Below are positions 1 to 12,100 of a DNA stretch of 64,000 nucleotides, piece by piece (positions within the stretch are counted from its first letter, which is position 1; each line of letters begins with the position of its first letter). A program made the position numbers and the translations under genes. The DNA is from Acanthaster planci (Eukaryota > Echinodermata > Asteroidea > Valvatida > Acanthasteridae), in contig NW_019091398.1 in assembly GCF_001949145.1 (NCBI RefSeq), forward strand, positions 829,015-893,014, in the 5' to 3' direction. The notes under the pieces were generated by a model that searched no databases, was not told where the DNA came from, and saw only the letters and a list, made by a program, of their open reading frames with translations.

Positions 1-105
1 GCTACCTTTACTGTCGCTCTTATTAATTTTCAAGAATGTTTAACAGATTTTTTTTGATGAGTGAATCAATGTTTGACACCAAAATTTCAAAATTTGCCCT
101 CACAG

Positions 106-3100
106 TAGGCGGAGAGATACGCGCGATTTGAGGGACTGGAATCGACGGGACTACCAGGATCGTGGACGGAGGGACAGGTACAGCCCCCCTCCAAGGGACT
201 TGAGTCCGCCCTCCAAACGCATGAGAAGAGATTGGTAAGAAAGTAATTTAGGGTTTGGCCAGAGCAGGGCAGCACATGGCAGGGGTGCCAAATGGGTCAG
301 CTTCAGCGTACCCACCAATGCTTAAGGCGAGGTTTGGGAAATAGACTTCGGTTGGGTGTGGGTGGGGAAGAATGGATGAGGACAGGGCAGCGCAGGGGTT
401 CAGTTGCTTCGCTTGAACACACCCATCAGACGTGTGAGGAGAGATCAGTGAAAAAATAGCTCTGGGTGCGGTTTGGGCATGGCGGGCTCGACTAGCGTGT
501 CACCATTCTTTTTTCATGTTCAGGGATTCGGGAGGTGGCTACGGTAATTACAACATGCCATACGGCGGGGGTGGAAACCAGGGGTATGGAGGCCACCCGC
601 AAAGCCACGGCTGGGGTGGTGGTGGTGGTGGAGGTGGCATGCAACACATGCAGCAAGGTCCTCACCATGGTAACCAAGCACCAAGGTAAGCTAAGAACCA
701 GGCGTTGCAGCTGGTATGGAATGACATTGTGCACTGCTCAGTTGATAAACCCCAAATCCTCCTCAATCCAAAATCCCTCGGGCAGTTTTGGAGGATTTTG
801 GAAGATTGAGGGTGAATGGTAAAAGTGCATGGCTGATTGTGAAGGATGCCATGCGTGAAGGTCGTGGGTTAGACCTTGTGTTATTCTTGCCCAGTCCTAC
901 ATAAATTCAGTCCGATATTTTGAATCAACCGCACTACCCTCGAACCCCATTCGCACTGCCTCGACTTAATGTCAGGAATTGCCGGAGGATTTTGAAGGAT
1001 TGAGGCAGTAGGCACACATCCAAGTAACATTTTCAAGATCTTTTGCAGGATTGAGGGAGAATCCAATTTTTCACCCCCAAATTGGCGGATTTTGGAGGAT
1101 TGGGGAGGGGCCTTAGCAAAAAGGGGGCCTGGGGGTTAACATTCAGTAATCACAGACCCAATGCAAACAAGCTGTTTGATTTCTGCTTGTCCGTGATGGC
1201 AGGGGTGGGATGGATCATGACCATGGCCGTGGAACCCCCCACGGCCCTCACCTCATGAGCTTCAAGAACTTTCTGGCCTCCCAAGATGACATGATTGATG
1301 ACACAGAAGCCGTGCGTAAGTACAACGAATACAAGGTGGAGTTCAAGCGCACACAGCTCAGCGAGTTCTTCCTGGCCCACAAGGAGGAAGAGTGGTACGT
1401 GATTGGTTCATTTCGAGTTATCAGTTACGTGATTGGTTCATTTCAAGTTATCAGTTACGTGATTGGTTCATTTCAAGTTATCAGTTACGTGATTGGTCAT
1501 TTATTGATTTCATACTAGATATTATTCTTTAAGTAGTTGGTTAGTGCCATACAACATGACTAGTAGCTTTCAAATTATAAATTGTATCTGTTGAAAGAAA
1601 ACCACTAATGTGTTGTTACATACATGTATACTGACTTCGGATTTCAAACTGATGCCTCTTTGACGAAACACTGCTGACTGGAGAATTTACACCCCTACTA
1701 AATTTGAAACAGTTGCATCTCATTTGAACACAAACTGCATTCATATAGTTCTGACTTGTCTGTGAGTTATAAATTGGTACTGAAGCTGCATGATTGGTAA
1801 TAACCTGTCCAAAAATGTTCCTTCACTAGCCTTTTCGTTGGCATGTACCTGATAATGGGTTTACCCCTTGAAAATTGAAAAGTCCTGTTTTGGAGCTTAA
1901 GAAAACTGTTCCCTTTTGTTTTGAAATAAAAATGCCCTTCATCATTTGACTGTCTGTTATTGTTTTATCTCTGGTGTGGAAACTGTACCCTCAAATAAAA
2001 AAAAATATGTGGGTAAATTTTCAAACTTTCACCCCCAAAAAGTGAGCAGTTTTGGGTTTGCCCGGTGTGGGATATTTGCCTCTATGATTATTTTTTCTCT
2101 GAGAAAATGCATTGTAGGACTACATGTAAGTAGATTTTTGTTGTACGTGCATCTTGGTCTGCTGACTTACAAACACAGTTCCACACCAGACTTGTTCTCT
2201 AACTTCTGATACTAAAACCTGTCTTTCCGCAGCAAAGCTTCACCAAGAGACAAGCTCCGGGGGAAGAAATACCATCTCGCGATCTGTTTAATTTGTAGGG
2301 CCACTGCGCAAAAATGCAGTGTGATAGGGCTAGGGTCACCAATGAGTGGATTAGTCACAAATTTAGTGCTAGGTTCGGCGTTAACCCCCCCTCAAGTCTT
2401 CACGGGAAATAATATTGAGCGGACGGCCAACTTTACATGAGAAAAATTCATGAATCCCCCTTTAAAAAAAGGGCTGGATTAATCGGAAGAACGTGTAACT
2501 GGTTGTCGTTGCGGAGAGGGACCAAAACGGAATAAAAATTTGGTTTGCATCTCCGGGCCTGCCTCAAACGTTCGGTTGTCCTCGTGCGTTGCTTGACGGC
2601 CGAGTGGTTGGCAGGTAGGGTACACCCCATGGGTGATGGTGGTGGTGGTAAGATTTGGATAAGCACATTACATGCATATGAGCCTGCTTCCAGACCTATG
2701 TCACAATATTCTCTCCCCCTTTTTTTAAATATGAAGTGTTGCCCAAGATGCATGCATGTGAAGTCTGAGCGATTCCCATTCCGTCATTCCTCAAACACTG
2801 AATTCCATGGCGTTGCTCACTTGGCTGTTTCAGTTGGACTCGTGATCAAATCAAAAGGGCCGACACTGCAAATACTGCAAATAGCAGTTGGCCAAACACG
2901 GCAGATCTTCTCTATCATAGCTGCAAGTCAGCATGTCAAGTTTGTGCTTTCAAACATCGACTGGTAAAGCTTTTGAGCAAAGATGCCAAGTCTGAGTCAG
3001 GTGCAACTTTCGGCTTTGATCAAATCGGTCCAGGAAAGACATTTGCCAAAAAAAAGAGCCAGAATGCGATATTCATGTGCTTTAAAACATGCTACCAAAA

Positions 3101-6100
3101 GACCCATCAGATTCCCACCTGCTATGTATCAACACGACCAAGAAACCATAAGAGCTTTTGTATGGATGTAGACCATGCCACTCACTCTGTGAACCAGACA
3201 TAGGACTGGACAGAAACTTTCCTGATGAAACAAAAACACATACATGTATGAAACGTTGTGTGCTCAGCGTGGCATTTTGAATGACAAGCAGACACAATTG
3301 CATTTGCTGAAACAGTCTGGCCGAAACAGTGGCATGGTCTGTATTGCTTCCCATCACACATGCAGCTGTTCAGTAATTTAATCTTGATCATACCACTGTT
3401 TTTGTCCCATCCCCCCCCCAATTCACCAAAATGCATCATTACACTCAAAACACTCAACAACCAGACACGATGAGTTCTTATTGTTAAGCATATTGTGTGA
3501 TTCGATTGCGTTGACTGGCAGCCAGGGTTTATTTTTCTAATCCCCCGTTTTCTTGCTTCCTTCTCCCCTCCTGTCCTATCCTGCTTGTCTGACAAGGTTC
3601 CGGTCAAAGTATTACCCAGATGAGGCAGACAAGCTGAAGGCAGAGGGTCTGACTGCTGTCCGGCGACGCCTGCTGGTGTTCTTGGAGCTGTACGAGGAAG
3701 GCTGGATGGACAAGTTGAGGCTGCAGTCGGACCGGACCGACGACATCAGCCGGTTACTGGACGCAGGTTGGGCTGACAAAGTCAGTGGCCTTGAACATAT
3801 AAAGAACCAAAGCGTACTCGCGCAAGTACCGAGCTCTTCATGCCAGCAAGGATTTGCCATCACTCTGACAGTCTTTGAGACTTTGCTTGGAAATTCTGGT
3901 GATTCCAAACCGTCCGAGAACATGTTAAGGCAACTGAATAAAGATATTGTCAATGTAGAATGAGAAAATGGTCACGCAGCTGCGGAATAATGACCGAGTT
4001 GTAATTTTAAAATTTTCATCCGGCAGCTGTCATCAAAATGGAAGGAGGCACGTCCCTCGATCTCAAGGTACTGGATCAGCAGTTCCTGTCACCACGGCGA
4101 CGGATGACATCAGAGACGCTAAGCTTGGCTCACAGCCCAAGGGGGAAGTTGGAGATCAAGAAGGAGAAAGAAGAGTGAGTGCCCTGGAATGTAGGGCTGA
4201 GTCAATTTGATAGGGGTGTGCCGAATATCCAAATATTCGATCGATTGTCAAATATGTGAAAAGTATTTTTCAAATTTGAATAGTTGAATGCAAAATTCAT
4301 GAAAAGAAAGGGAGCATTTCCTGTTGTTTTAAATGAGAAAAATGCTCAATGGAGGCTTGTTTCAAGCAGATTCAAATGAAACGTGTCAGAAATCTTACAG
4401 CGATTTAAAAAGTAAATTATTCAATAACCAATTTAAAAGGAACAGAAATTTTCAACAGGGCAAGAAGTCTTGTTCATCTCTTACAACTTGCTAAATCGTG
4501 GCTGGAGACACTTCTAGATGTGAGAAGCTATTGTATGGATCATAAGGTACAATTCTGTGTGTTATTGTGACTGATTTTGTATATAGTTTGTTCATCAACA
4601 ATCTGCCAGACAGTGCGTCCAAATGTTTGGATGTTCGATCAAATTGAAGATTGAATATTCAAATAGTGAATTATTCAAATTGACTCAGCCCTACAGTTTG
4701 AATAATTGACTATTTGAATATTTAACTCTCATTTCGATCAAATATTAGGTCATATTGGCCAGCAGAGTGTTGATGAACAAACCATATGCAAAATCAGTTG
4801 CAGTAATGCACACAAATGTACATATAATCATCATAATAACTTCTCACTTTTAGGACTATTGCCAGCCAGGATATAGCAAAGATTATTGGTTTAATAACAA
4901 AGAGACTCTGACACCACAATTTGTGGTCGATGAGAGACTACTTAAAATTTCGTCTGATGCGGCCATCTCCCTCTTTGGACTTCCTGTCATTTATTTTCAA
5001 GTTGAAGTATTGTCATGAAGGTTACGTCTTATTTTATTTCAACAAAGTTTGCATCAGTACATGATGATTACAAAGAATACTATTTTGGTACATTTCATAT
5101 TTTTTATAAAGAGGAACAAAGAAATTGACTGGAGAGGGATTTGAACCTGCAGCCTTCGTAATACCGTACCGGTGCTCTAACAACCAAGCTATCCAGCCCT
5201 ACATGTATGTTGATGGCTCTTGTCACGCGTCAATTTCTGTGTTTGAGGGGCGCTAGCCAGAAGCCATTAAACCTAAAACACCATGTAGCCAGGGATCACG
5301 CCCCAATAAACAGGAGTGAGATTTATCAGCTTTTTAGCTGATTTCAGCTTTTTTTGTTGTGGATTTCAGCTTTTTTTCCCTCACCGGCTGTGTTCAAAAG
5401 TGTAGGAGACTTCACAGTTCAGCTTCTTTATGCCCTTGTCAGATGTTTTCAGCTGTTTTTATCATTTCTCAATCACCCCTGAATAACACGATACAGCCTG
5501 GGAAGTGGTGAACAGGGATCGCTCGAAGACGATGCAAACAAAGATGATATTGACACATGTTAAGAGCCATCAACATAGGGCTGGATAGCTACAGTTGGTA
5601 GAGCACCTGTACAGTATTCCGTAGGCCGCAGGTTCAAATCCCGCCCCAGTCCATTTCTTTGTTCATCTTTGTAATAGTTTGTAAGCACCAAGTTAATTTC
5701 CGTGTATGATTTGTTTCATGATTCACATTATTTTGTTAAAAATTTTGTTAAAAATTCCATATTTTTGGATGGATTCTATGTTGGGCTGTTGGGCATATCA
5801 ACTGCCTTCAAATGTCTGGAATCTGCTTGAAACAAGCCACCACCGTGCAACTTTGCACATTTAAAAAAGCAAATCCTTTCCTTTTTATTCTTTAATTTTT
5901 CAGTCGAATATTCAAACATTACAAAATACAAACTACTGCAAAATATTGTAATTGGATATTTGATTACTGATTTGGCACAGCCCTACTGGAATGTAACAAG
6001 AAGAAATATCACTGAAATTCTAGAGGGTCGAATGTCCAGCTGTGTCGAACAAGTGGGAAAGAGTTCCATATCTGGACGTCACTTGACACCCTGTGCATGT

Positions 6101-9100
6101 ACCCTAGGAGACTGGTCTGACAAAAAGTGGTTGCTAGGTGAATGCTGCAACATTTTCACTGCAAAATTAGACCTTTTGGGGATATGTTGTCACTTTCTGA
6201 TGGCTCATAAACTACGGCATGGGAAAATTAGTGATGTCCGTTTGTGGAATTCTTACCAATGACTGAACTTGTCTCCCCTCCCACCAAGATTGGTCAAAGC
6301 CTGTTAATTGGCAAGGAGGTAGTCAGTAGCGTGCCTTGCCTCTTTGCTCCCATATTTTTTGTATAGTCAAACATGAAACTTCACATTCTAATATGTATGG
6401 TCTTTGGTAACTGGTGATGTGGCCAACTTAGGCAGGCTTCTCAGAGAAGTGATGAGTCCAACCGGTGTCGGCTTAGGATTTGTGTCCGCTGAAATGTGAT
6501 CTTGAAACGTGTACTTACCAATTGAGCTGCTTATTTGCTTTTGCTCGTGTAGAATCAAGGAGGAGGTGAAGGAGGAGAAAGGTGCCTCAGCTGCCAAGGA
6601 GGACGTCAAGCAAGAACCAGAGGACAAGATACCAGATGAGACAGGAGAGGTAGGCTTGATATCAGACGCTGAGGAAGCACCTCTGTAGATGTGGTTGCTC
6701 ATTACGTGGACAGAACAACAGCTTTTATCCCATGGTTTATGTCATTTGTATATCCATCTGATCTGAAAGCCTACAAGCCATACGTTCCCTTGCCTTACGT
6801 GCCCAGATTGTCAGCCCCAAGAAGGAAAAGGGTGCTGAAACACAGGAGGATGAAGAGAAAGATGCAAAGACTAACGGAGATGAGAAACCAAAGGTATTTC
6901 TGTCCTAATCACACTCTGGACTTCAGTTGTAACCTCTGTCAATACGTTTGTCATAAAACCTATCTGATTTATCTCACCTGCGATGTCACACAATTGTCAC
7001 AGAGTCTTGTGTATCAGTGTACATACACAACCAAAGAACATTCCCTTTGCACATACAACACTTCATCTGGAGATTGGTGTACTCGTCAATGAATGTCAAA
7101 AATTATATTTCCTGAATTTGAACAAGTTGTAGTGTATCCTGCACTGGAAGTGAACTTTTTCCCCCTTAACCAGGGTGGCTCGGAGAAACGTGGGAAGAAA
7201 CGCAAGCGACACCACGACAGCGATTATGAGAATGACAGCGGCAGCAGCAGCAGCGGCAGCAGCAGTAGTGGCAGCGAGTCGGAATCTGATAATGAACCCA
7301 CCCCACCAGGGCAGGGTGAGGCTCCACCCCTTTTGGGGGGAATAATATCTCTGCATTGACCTTCATGTCACAGTGCATAATTCAGTGTGTACCTCTCGAA
7401 CAAAACAGTTTCTAAGTCACAAGTATGACAATATTGTATGTGTGTGTGACTGGCATATCTCTCCCAAGGCATGGATGATGACGTCCTTCCTAGCGACAAA
7501 CTTGAAGAAGACAAGGAGGCAGAGAAGGCTCGAAAGGAGGCAGAGGAGGATGACGGAGAGCTGAAGGAAGGCGACAAGGAAGGGGAAGAAGAGGAGGAGC
7601 AACCAGCGCCCCGCCCACTGCACAAAACCTACTCGCTCTTCATCAGGAACGTGGCGCCCATGATCACCAAAGCCGAGATCATCTCGGTCAGTGCCAACGC
7701 CTGCGTTACTTTTATGATGCGCCTTGTATTTCTGATATCGAAATGAGATGCTCCTGAGAGCACAATTTGTTTAGAGACAAAATGGGGTGTCAATACTTCA
7801 CCATGTGGTATAGTAAATTCAGAAAAATTGTGTCAAAAATTCCAGAAGAATTTATGTTAACAAGTTGTACCGTTTTTTTTGGGGGTCATTTTAGTTGTGC
7901 AAGAGGTACAACGGTTTCATGCGAGTGGCTCTAGCTGAGCCACAGCCGGAGAGGAACTTCCAACGACACGGCTGGGTCACCTTCGATCGCAGTGTCAACA
8001 TTAAGGAGATCTGCTGGAACTTGAGCAGTATCAGGGTATGTAGCAAGCTACTGTCCAGTCACAGAATTGGCAACTTGCCAATCTGGGGCATTTGAACTGA
8101 CTATTTGGCAATTTCAAGGATGGTTTGCCTGGAGGGGTTTGCTCCACAGTTAATCTGATCTGCCCAATTTCTCCTCCCTAAAGAGAAGATAAGTGAAACT
8201 GGCTGAATCCTTACCCTCTAGGGTGTTTTAGCTAGAAACCCTGCCAGATAAGCATTTGTCAAAGTGGCTTGCCTGTCCAGTGGAGCAAGATCCAACAGCT
8301 AAACTATCCCCGAAAACCAAACGGCCTGGGAGTCTGTGGTTGACAGCCATCACAAGATCCAACAGTGACATTGTTCCCAGCTCCCATTGTCTCAACATGG
8401 GCATTTTTGGTTGGCTGCTCTTGATTGCCAGGCTGAGTGCAACAAAGGGCACCAGACTTTAACCCCTGCTGTACTAAGCTGCATCTGGCAGGGTTAGGGT
8501 TGAATGGGAGTCATCAATGTAATGAGAAGTCCTGGAGGAAACCAGGATATTGTTGTGTCACTGTGTATGTTGCAGATTGTCTGCTAAATTTTCAGAGCTT
8601 TAGTCCTCTTGAAAGATGCCTCGACCAGCAGACTTGTGAAAAGTGGGCAATATGAAACACTGACTTTTCGGAAGAAATTTGAAATGGATTTTGTCATTGG
8701 GTGTGTGTTTGTTTGTTTGCTTTGATTCCTCAGCTGAGGGATTGCGAGTTGAGTCCTGTTGTCAACCGTGACCTCGCCAACCGCATCCGTGGGGTCAGTG
8801 GCATCACCGCCCACAAGAAGATCATCCGGGCTGACCTCAAACTGGCCGCCCGCCTGGTCCAGCAGCTGGACAAGCAGCTCCGGCTCTTCTGCCCCGATGA
8901 GGAGGCCCGTTTCGCCCGGGAAGAGGCCGAGCGAAAGAAGCGGGAGGAGAAGCGCAAGGAGGAGGAGAAGAAGAAACGAGAAGAGGAGAAGAAAGACGAA
9001 GACGATGGAGAGAAGAAAGAAGAGGGGCTTCAGGAAAGCTCAGCCGAGGAGAAAGAACCAGAGAGGGTGAACTTAGACCTCAGAATAAGATTAATGCCAA

Positions 9101-12100
9101 AGCCCATGCTCAAAGTTTGAACTCAGAAGTCCACATTTTTGCTCCTTCAGAAGTTGTAAACCATCATTGCTGCGGTTGGTACCCCCTGTAACGACTCCCT
9201 TTAGGTGATTCCATAAATATGGGACCCAAAGTGTGACACTTTTGGTGTCCCCCTTACACATGAAACAAATTTTGAAGATCGCTTGACACTACAACTGAAA
9301 GACACTTGGAAAATGGAAAGTGGTAAAAGTTACAAGCTTGTGTGCTGCCTAGTATACTGTTAAATGGACGAAATATTTCATTTAGTTACAGTATAAGGTG
9401 CAAACAAACTGATTGGTTTCGTGTGTAACGAGGACACCAAAAATGTCACAAGTTGGGTCCCAAATTTATGGAATTACCCATTTGCGTCTGCTCTGTGTAC
9501 TTCAGATTATCATCCCGGCCAAGTACAAGTTTAATCCAGTCCTAGAGAATATTACTGACTACTTGGTGGAGGAGGTGAGTGCCGAGGAAGATGCTCTGAT
9601 GGGAGCCAAGCCGGAAGAGGAAGGAGAGGAGAGTAGCGGAGAGGTCATGTTCCTGCGGGATGAAGAGCTGAATAAGGTTAGTCCTCAGGTATGATGTCCT
9701 TTATGAGGGTCCGAATAAGGTTAGGTGTCAGATGGATCTGATCGGTCCTGAGATGTCATGTTCTCAGTGGATAAGACAGTATAAATTAGGGAGCGTTTCA
9801 TAATTGTTGAGGGCGGTATTTACTGCGGTACCGCTGGTTTTTTTTTAGCGGCACCACACTAGTTACCCGAAAGGGCTTAATGCTGGTACCGCAAAAATAC
9901 AGCGGCACCGCAGTAAATACCGCCTTCTGTAATTATGAAACGCTCCCTTAGGTTATTACTCAGATTGCTGTGATATTGAAGAGGAACTGAATAAGTGTAG
10001 TCCACAGGTTATTCTGATCAGTCCTCGGATATCAAGTTCCCGATCCCAAGGAGGAACCGAAGAAGGTAGTCCTGAGATTGCTCTTGCCGGTCCTAACACC
10101 CATGTCTTCTGCCGCTTGTAGGTGCTGGACCGCTTACTGGTCTACTTGCGTATTGTACACTCAGTGGATTACTACAACACCAGCCAGTACCACATCGAGG
10201 ACGAGATGCCCAATCGATGTGGCATCATGCACACCCGAGGACACAACCCCCCAAGTCGCCTCACCCACAAGGACTGTAAGTTGTGCATCAGGTCTACCCA
10301 GCCAATGAAGGGGGGGTCCTTGTGGCCGAATCAGGATGCCCATGAGAGGTGTCTCATTTGGGGCCAATTTCATTCAGCTGCTGGGCACAGACAATATTTC
10401 CTCCGCAAATGAGGGAATAAGCATGTGCTTGGCCGGTCTTGAACGTGTGTTCAAGATCGTCTCAGGAGAATTGATGCAACTGATCTGTGTCCATTCTCCT
10501 GAGCTGGTCTTAAACCTCATCCTAAGACTGATATCATTTATTCCCATTCATAAATTCCACTTAAGTCAGAGTCAAATGAAGTAATAGACAAGAAATTTGC
10601 AAGGAGTTTGTTCAAGAATTTGACTGTGATTTCTCTGAACACCCCTATCCATTTTATGATACATGTATATTCCATGTGCAAGCAGTCCAGAAGAATCTCT
10701 TTGTAATTATGGACGTCACGCACGCACGCACGGCGAGTTCTGTGCTCAGCGGTGCACACAGACTCTTGACCCATAGGAATGGATTAAACTGTCTCGTATC
10801 TAGGTGCCAGCATAATTTTACACAGTGGGCATTATCAAATGTTAAGTATATGGTCACGATGCGTATTGTTTACAAGAGAAACTGTCTAAGGTATTTGTGA
10901 ACATCAGTTATCAGCCAAAATGGGCATTTTTTATGGCAAATCCATTGAATTCAGTCTTGGTGTACAAAATTATACCTTACTACACAAGTGTGATAACCCA
11001 AAACGTTTTTGGAATGGAAACACGAAAATTACGACTCGTAAAATTAATTATTAAACCGAAATGGATGTGTGTTCTTTCATTACTTTCCTTCTGACAGTGA
11101 CCAACTGGATCAGTAACTTTGAGACTAAGCTGTCCAACCTGTTGAATGCAGCCTCTGATGTAGTGGATGAAGAACTTGTCAAACTAGGCAGGAAAGACCC
11201 AGAACTATATCCTTTGCAATAGGGATTACGGAAATGAAGCTAACAGGCTCTGACTCCCGCTTGACTTGCCTGAGGGACAGACACCTGTTGCAGACTTGTG
11301 CAAATTTACCCCATTGGTTGCATGGGGACCAAATAAAAAAGCAGGGCTTTGAAGTTAGGTTTGTGATATCAGCTCAGGTTTTTGAGAAATAAATTGAGTG
11401 TACTAAGGACAGTTTTGCCAGTTAACCAGCCTGCCCTGGACGGTAACCAATCTCTTCAGTCACCAGGCACATCCTTGTTTCTGCTCCTTGACTCTGTTGT
11501 CCCTTCTCACAGAGGTGGAGAAGTTTGTCAAGGCCAACACCCAGGAGATAGGCAAGGATAAGTGGCTGTGTCCACTCAGTGGGAAAAAGTTCAAAGGGCC
11601 GGAGTTTGTCCGGAAACACATCTTCAACAAACACAGCGACAAAGTGGACGATGTCAGAAAGGAGGTTGGTGATAGTGCTCTCTGTTTTTTATTTCAAAGT
11701 TCTTGAAAAATTCCTTCCTGTTATTTAACCTCAACCTTCTCACTTAACCCCTTGACGATGGGAACTTTTTTCTGAAAGCCGACACCAAGAATTCCAGCCT
11801 CGCTTGGCCACGAAGGCCACCTGCCAAACCGCAAATTCTTGTTTTGTGGCCCTGCGTGCTGTGCACCCTTTGAATTACACAGTGAAAAGGCTCTTTGTTC
11901 GGTGGCATTCGGCTCTACTCACGCTTCCACATTTCCGTTGCCTCTTCTCAAAGTGGGGACTGTTGTGAAGCTGGTGATTATGATGCAAATTCAATCTTTT
12001 CATTTCTGGGCTACACACAAAGGCCAATCACCATATATACAAGAGCCAGGGTCTGCCTTCTTTCACCGTGTTCGCTCGAGCGTGGGCCGAGAATAATAGC

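Larger units (their letters stand above)
5108..5670. repeat. Foldback unit with tRNA-like inverted arms inside the hAT element
   Basis: The left arm (5108 to about 5220) and right arm (about 5555 to 5670) are inverted copies. Outermost is the shared tract around acaaagaaat, then a tRNA-like sequence, then aagagccatcaacata. The spacer between them is unrelated AT-rich DNA. It may be a nested insertion or an integral part of the hAT family; no separate target duplication was recognised. Confidence 0.75.
4192..5985. mobile_element. Non-autonomous hAT-type element with 8-bp target duplication
   Basis: The ends are TAGGGCTGAGTC at 4192 and, on the other strand, TAGGGCTGTGCC ending at 5985. They are flanked by the perfect direct repeat CTGGAATG (4184-4191 and 5986-5993), and an 8-bp duplication is the hAT signature. 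Inside, long imperfect inverted arms can be followed inward; for example ggcttgtttcaagcagattc near 4352 recurs inverted near 5822. A further exact 21-bp inverted pair lies at 4190-4210 and 4675-4695. No transposase frame was seen. The element sits 17 bases after the exon 5 donor of SRRT, inside intron 5. The middle is occupied by a second foldback unit with tRNA-like arms. Confidence 0.88.

Noticed and set aside
3767-3963. Read-through extension of SRRT exon 4 to a stop at 3961
   Set aside because: Splicing 3766 to 4027 gives [10 protein letters not shown] as in human ARS2, so the extension is intron.
5578-5653. Functional tRNA gene
   Set aside because: The B-box and acceptor stem are good, but the anticodon arm is too long and irregular and the unit is one arm of a foldback repeat.
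11511-11513. AT-AG reading of the SRRT intron 14 end (using the CAG)
   Set aside because: It would shift the frame before EVEKFV. Only the AC end keeps the conserved protein.
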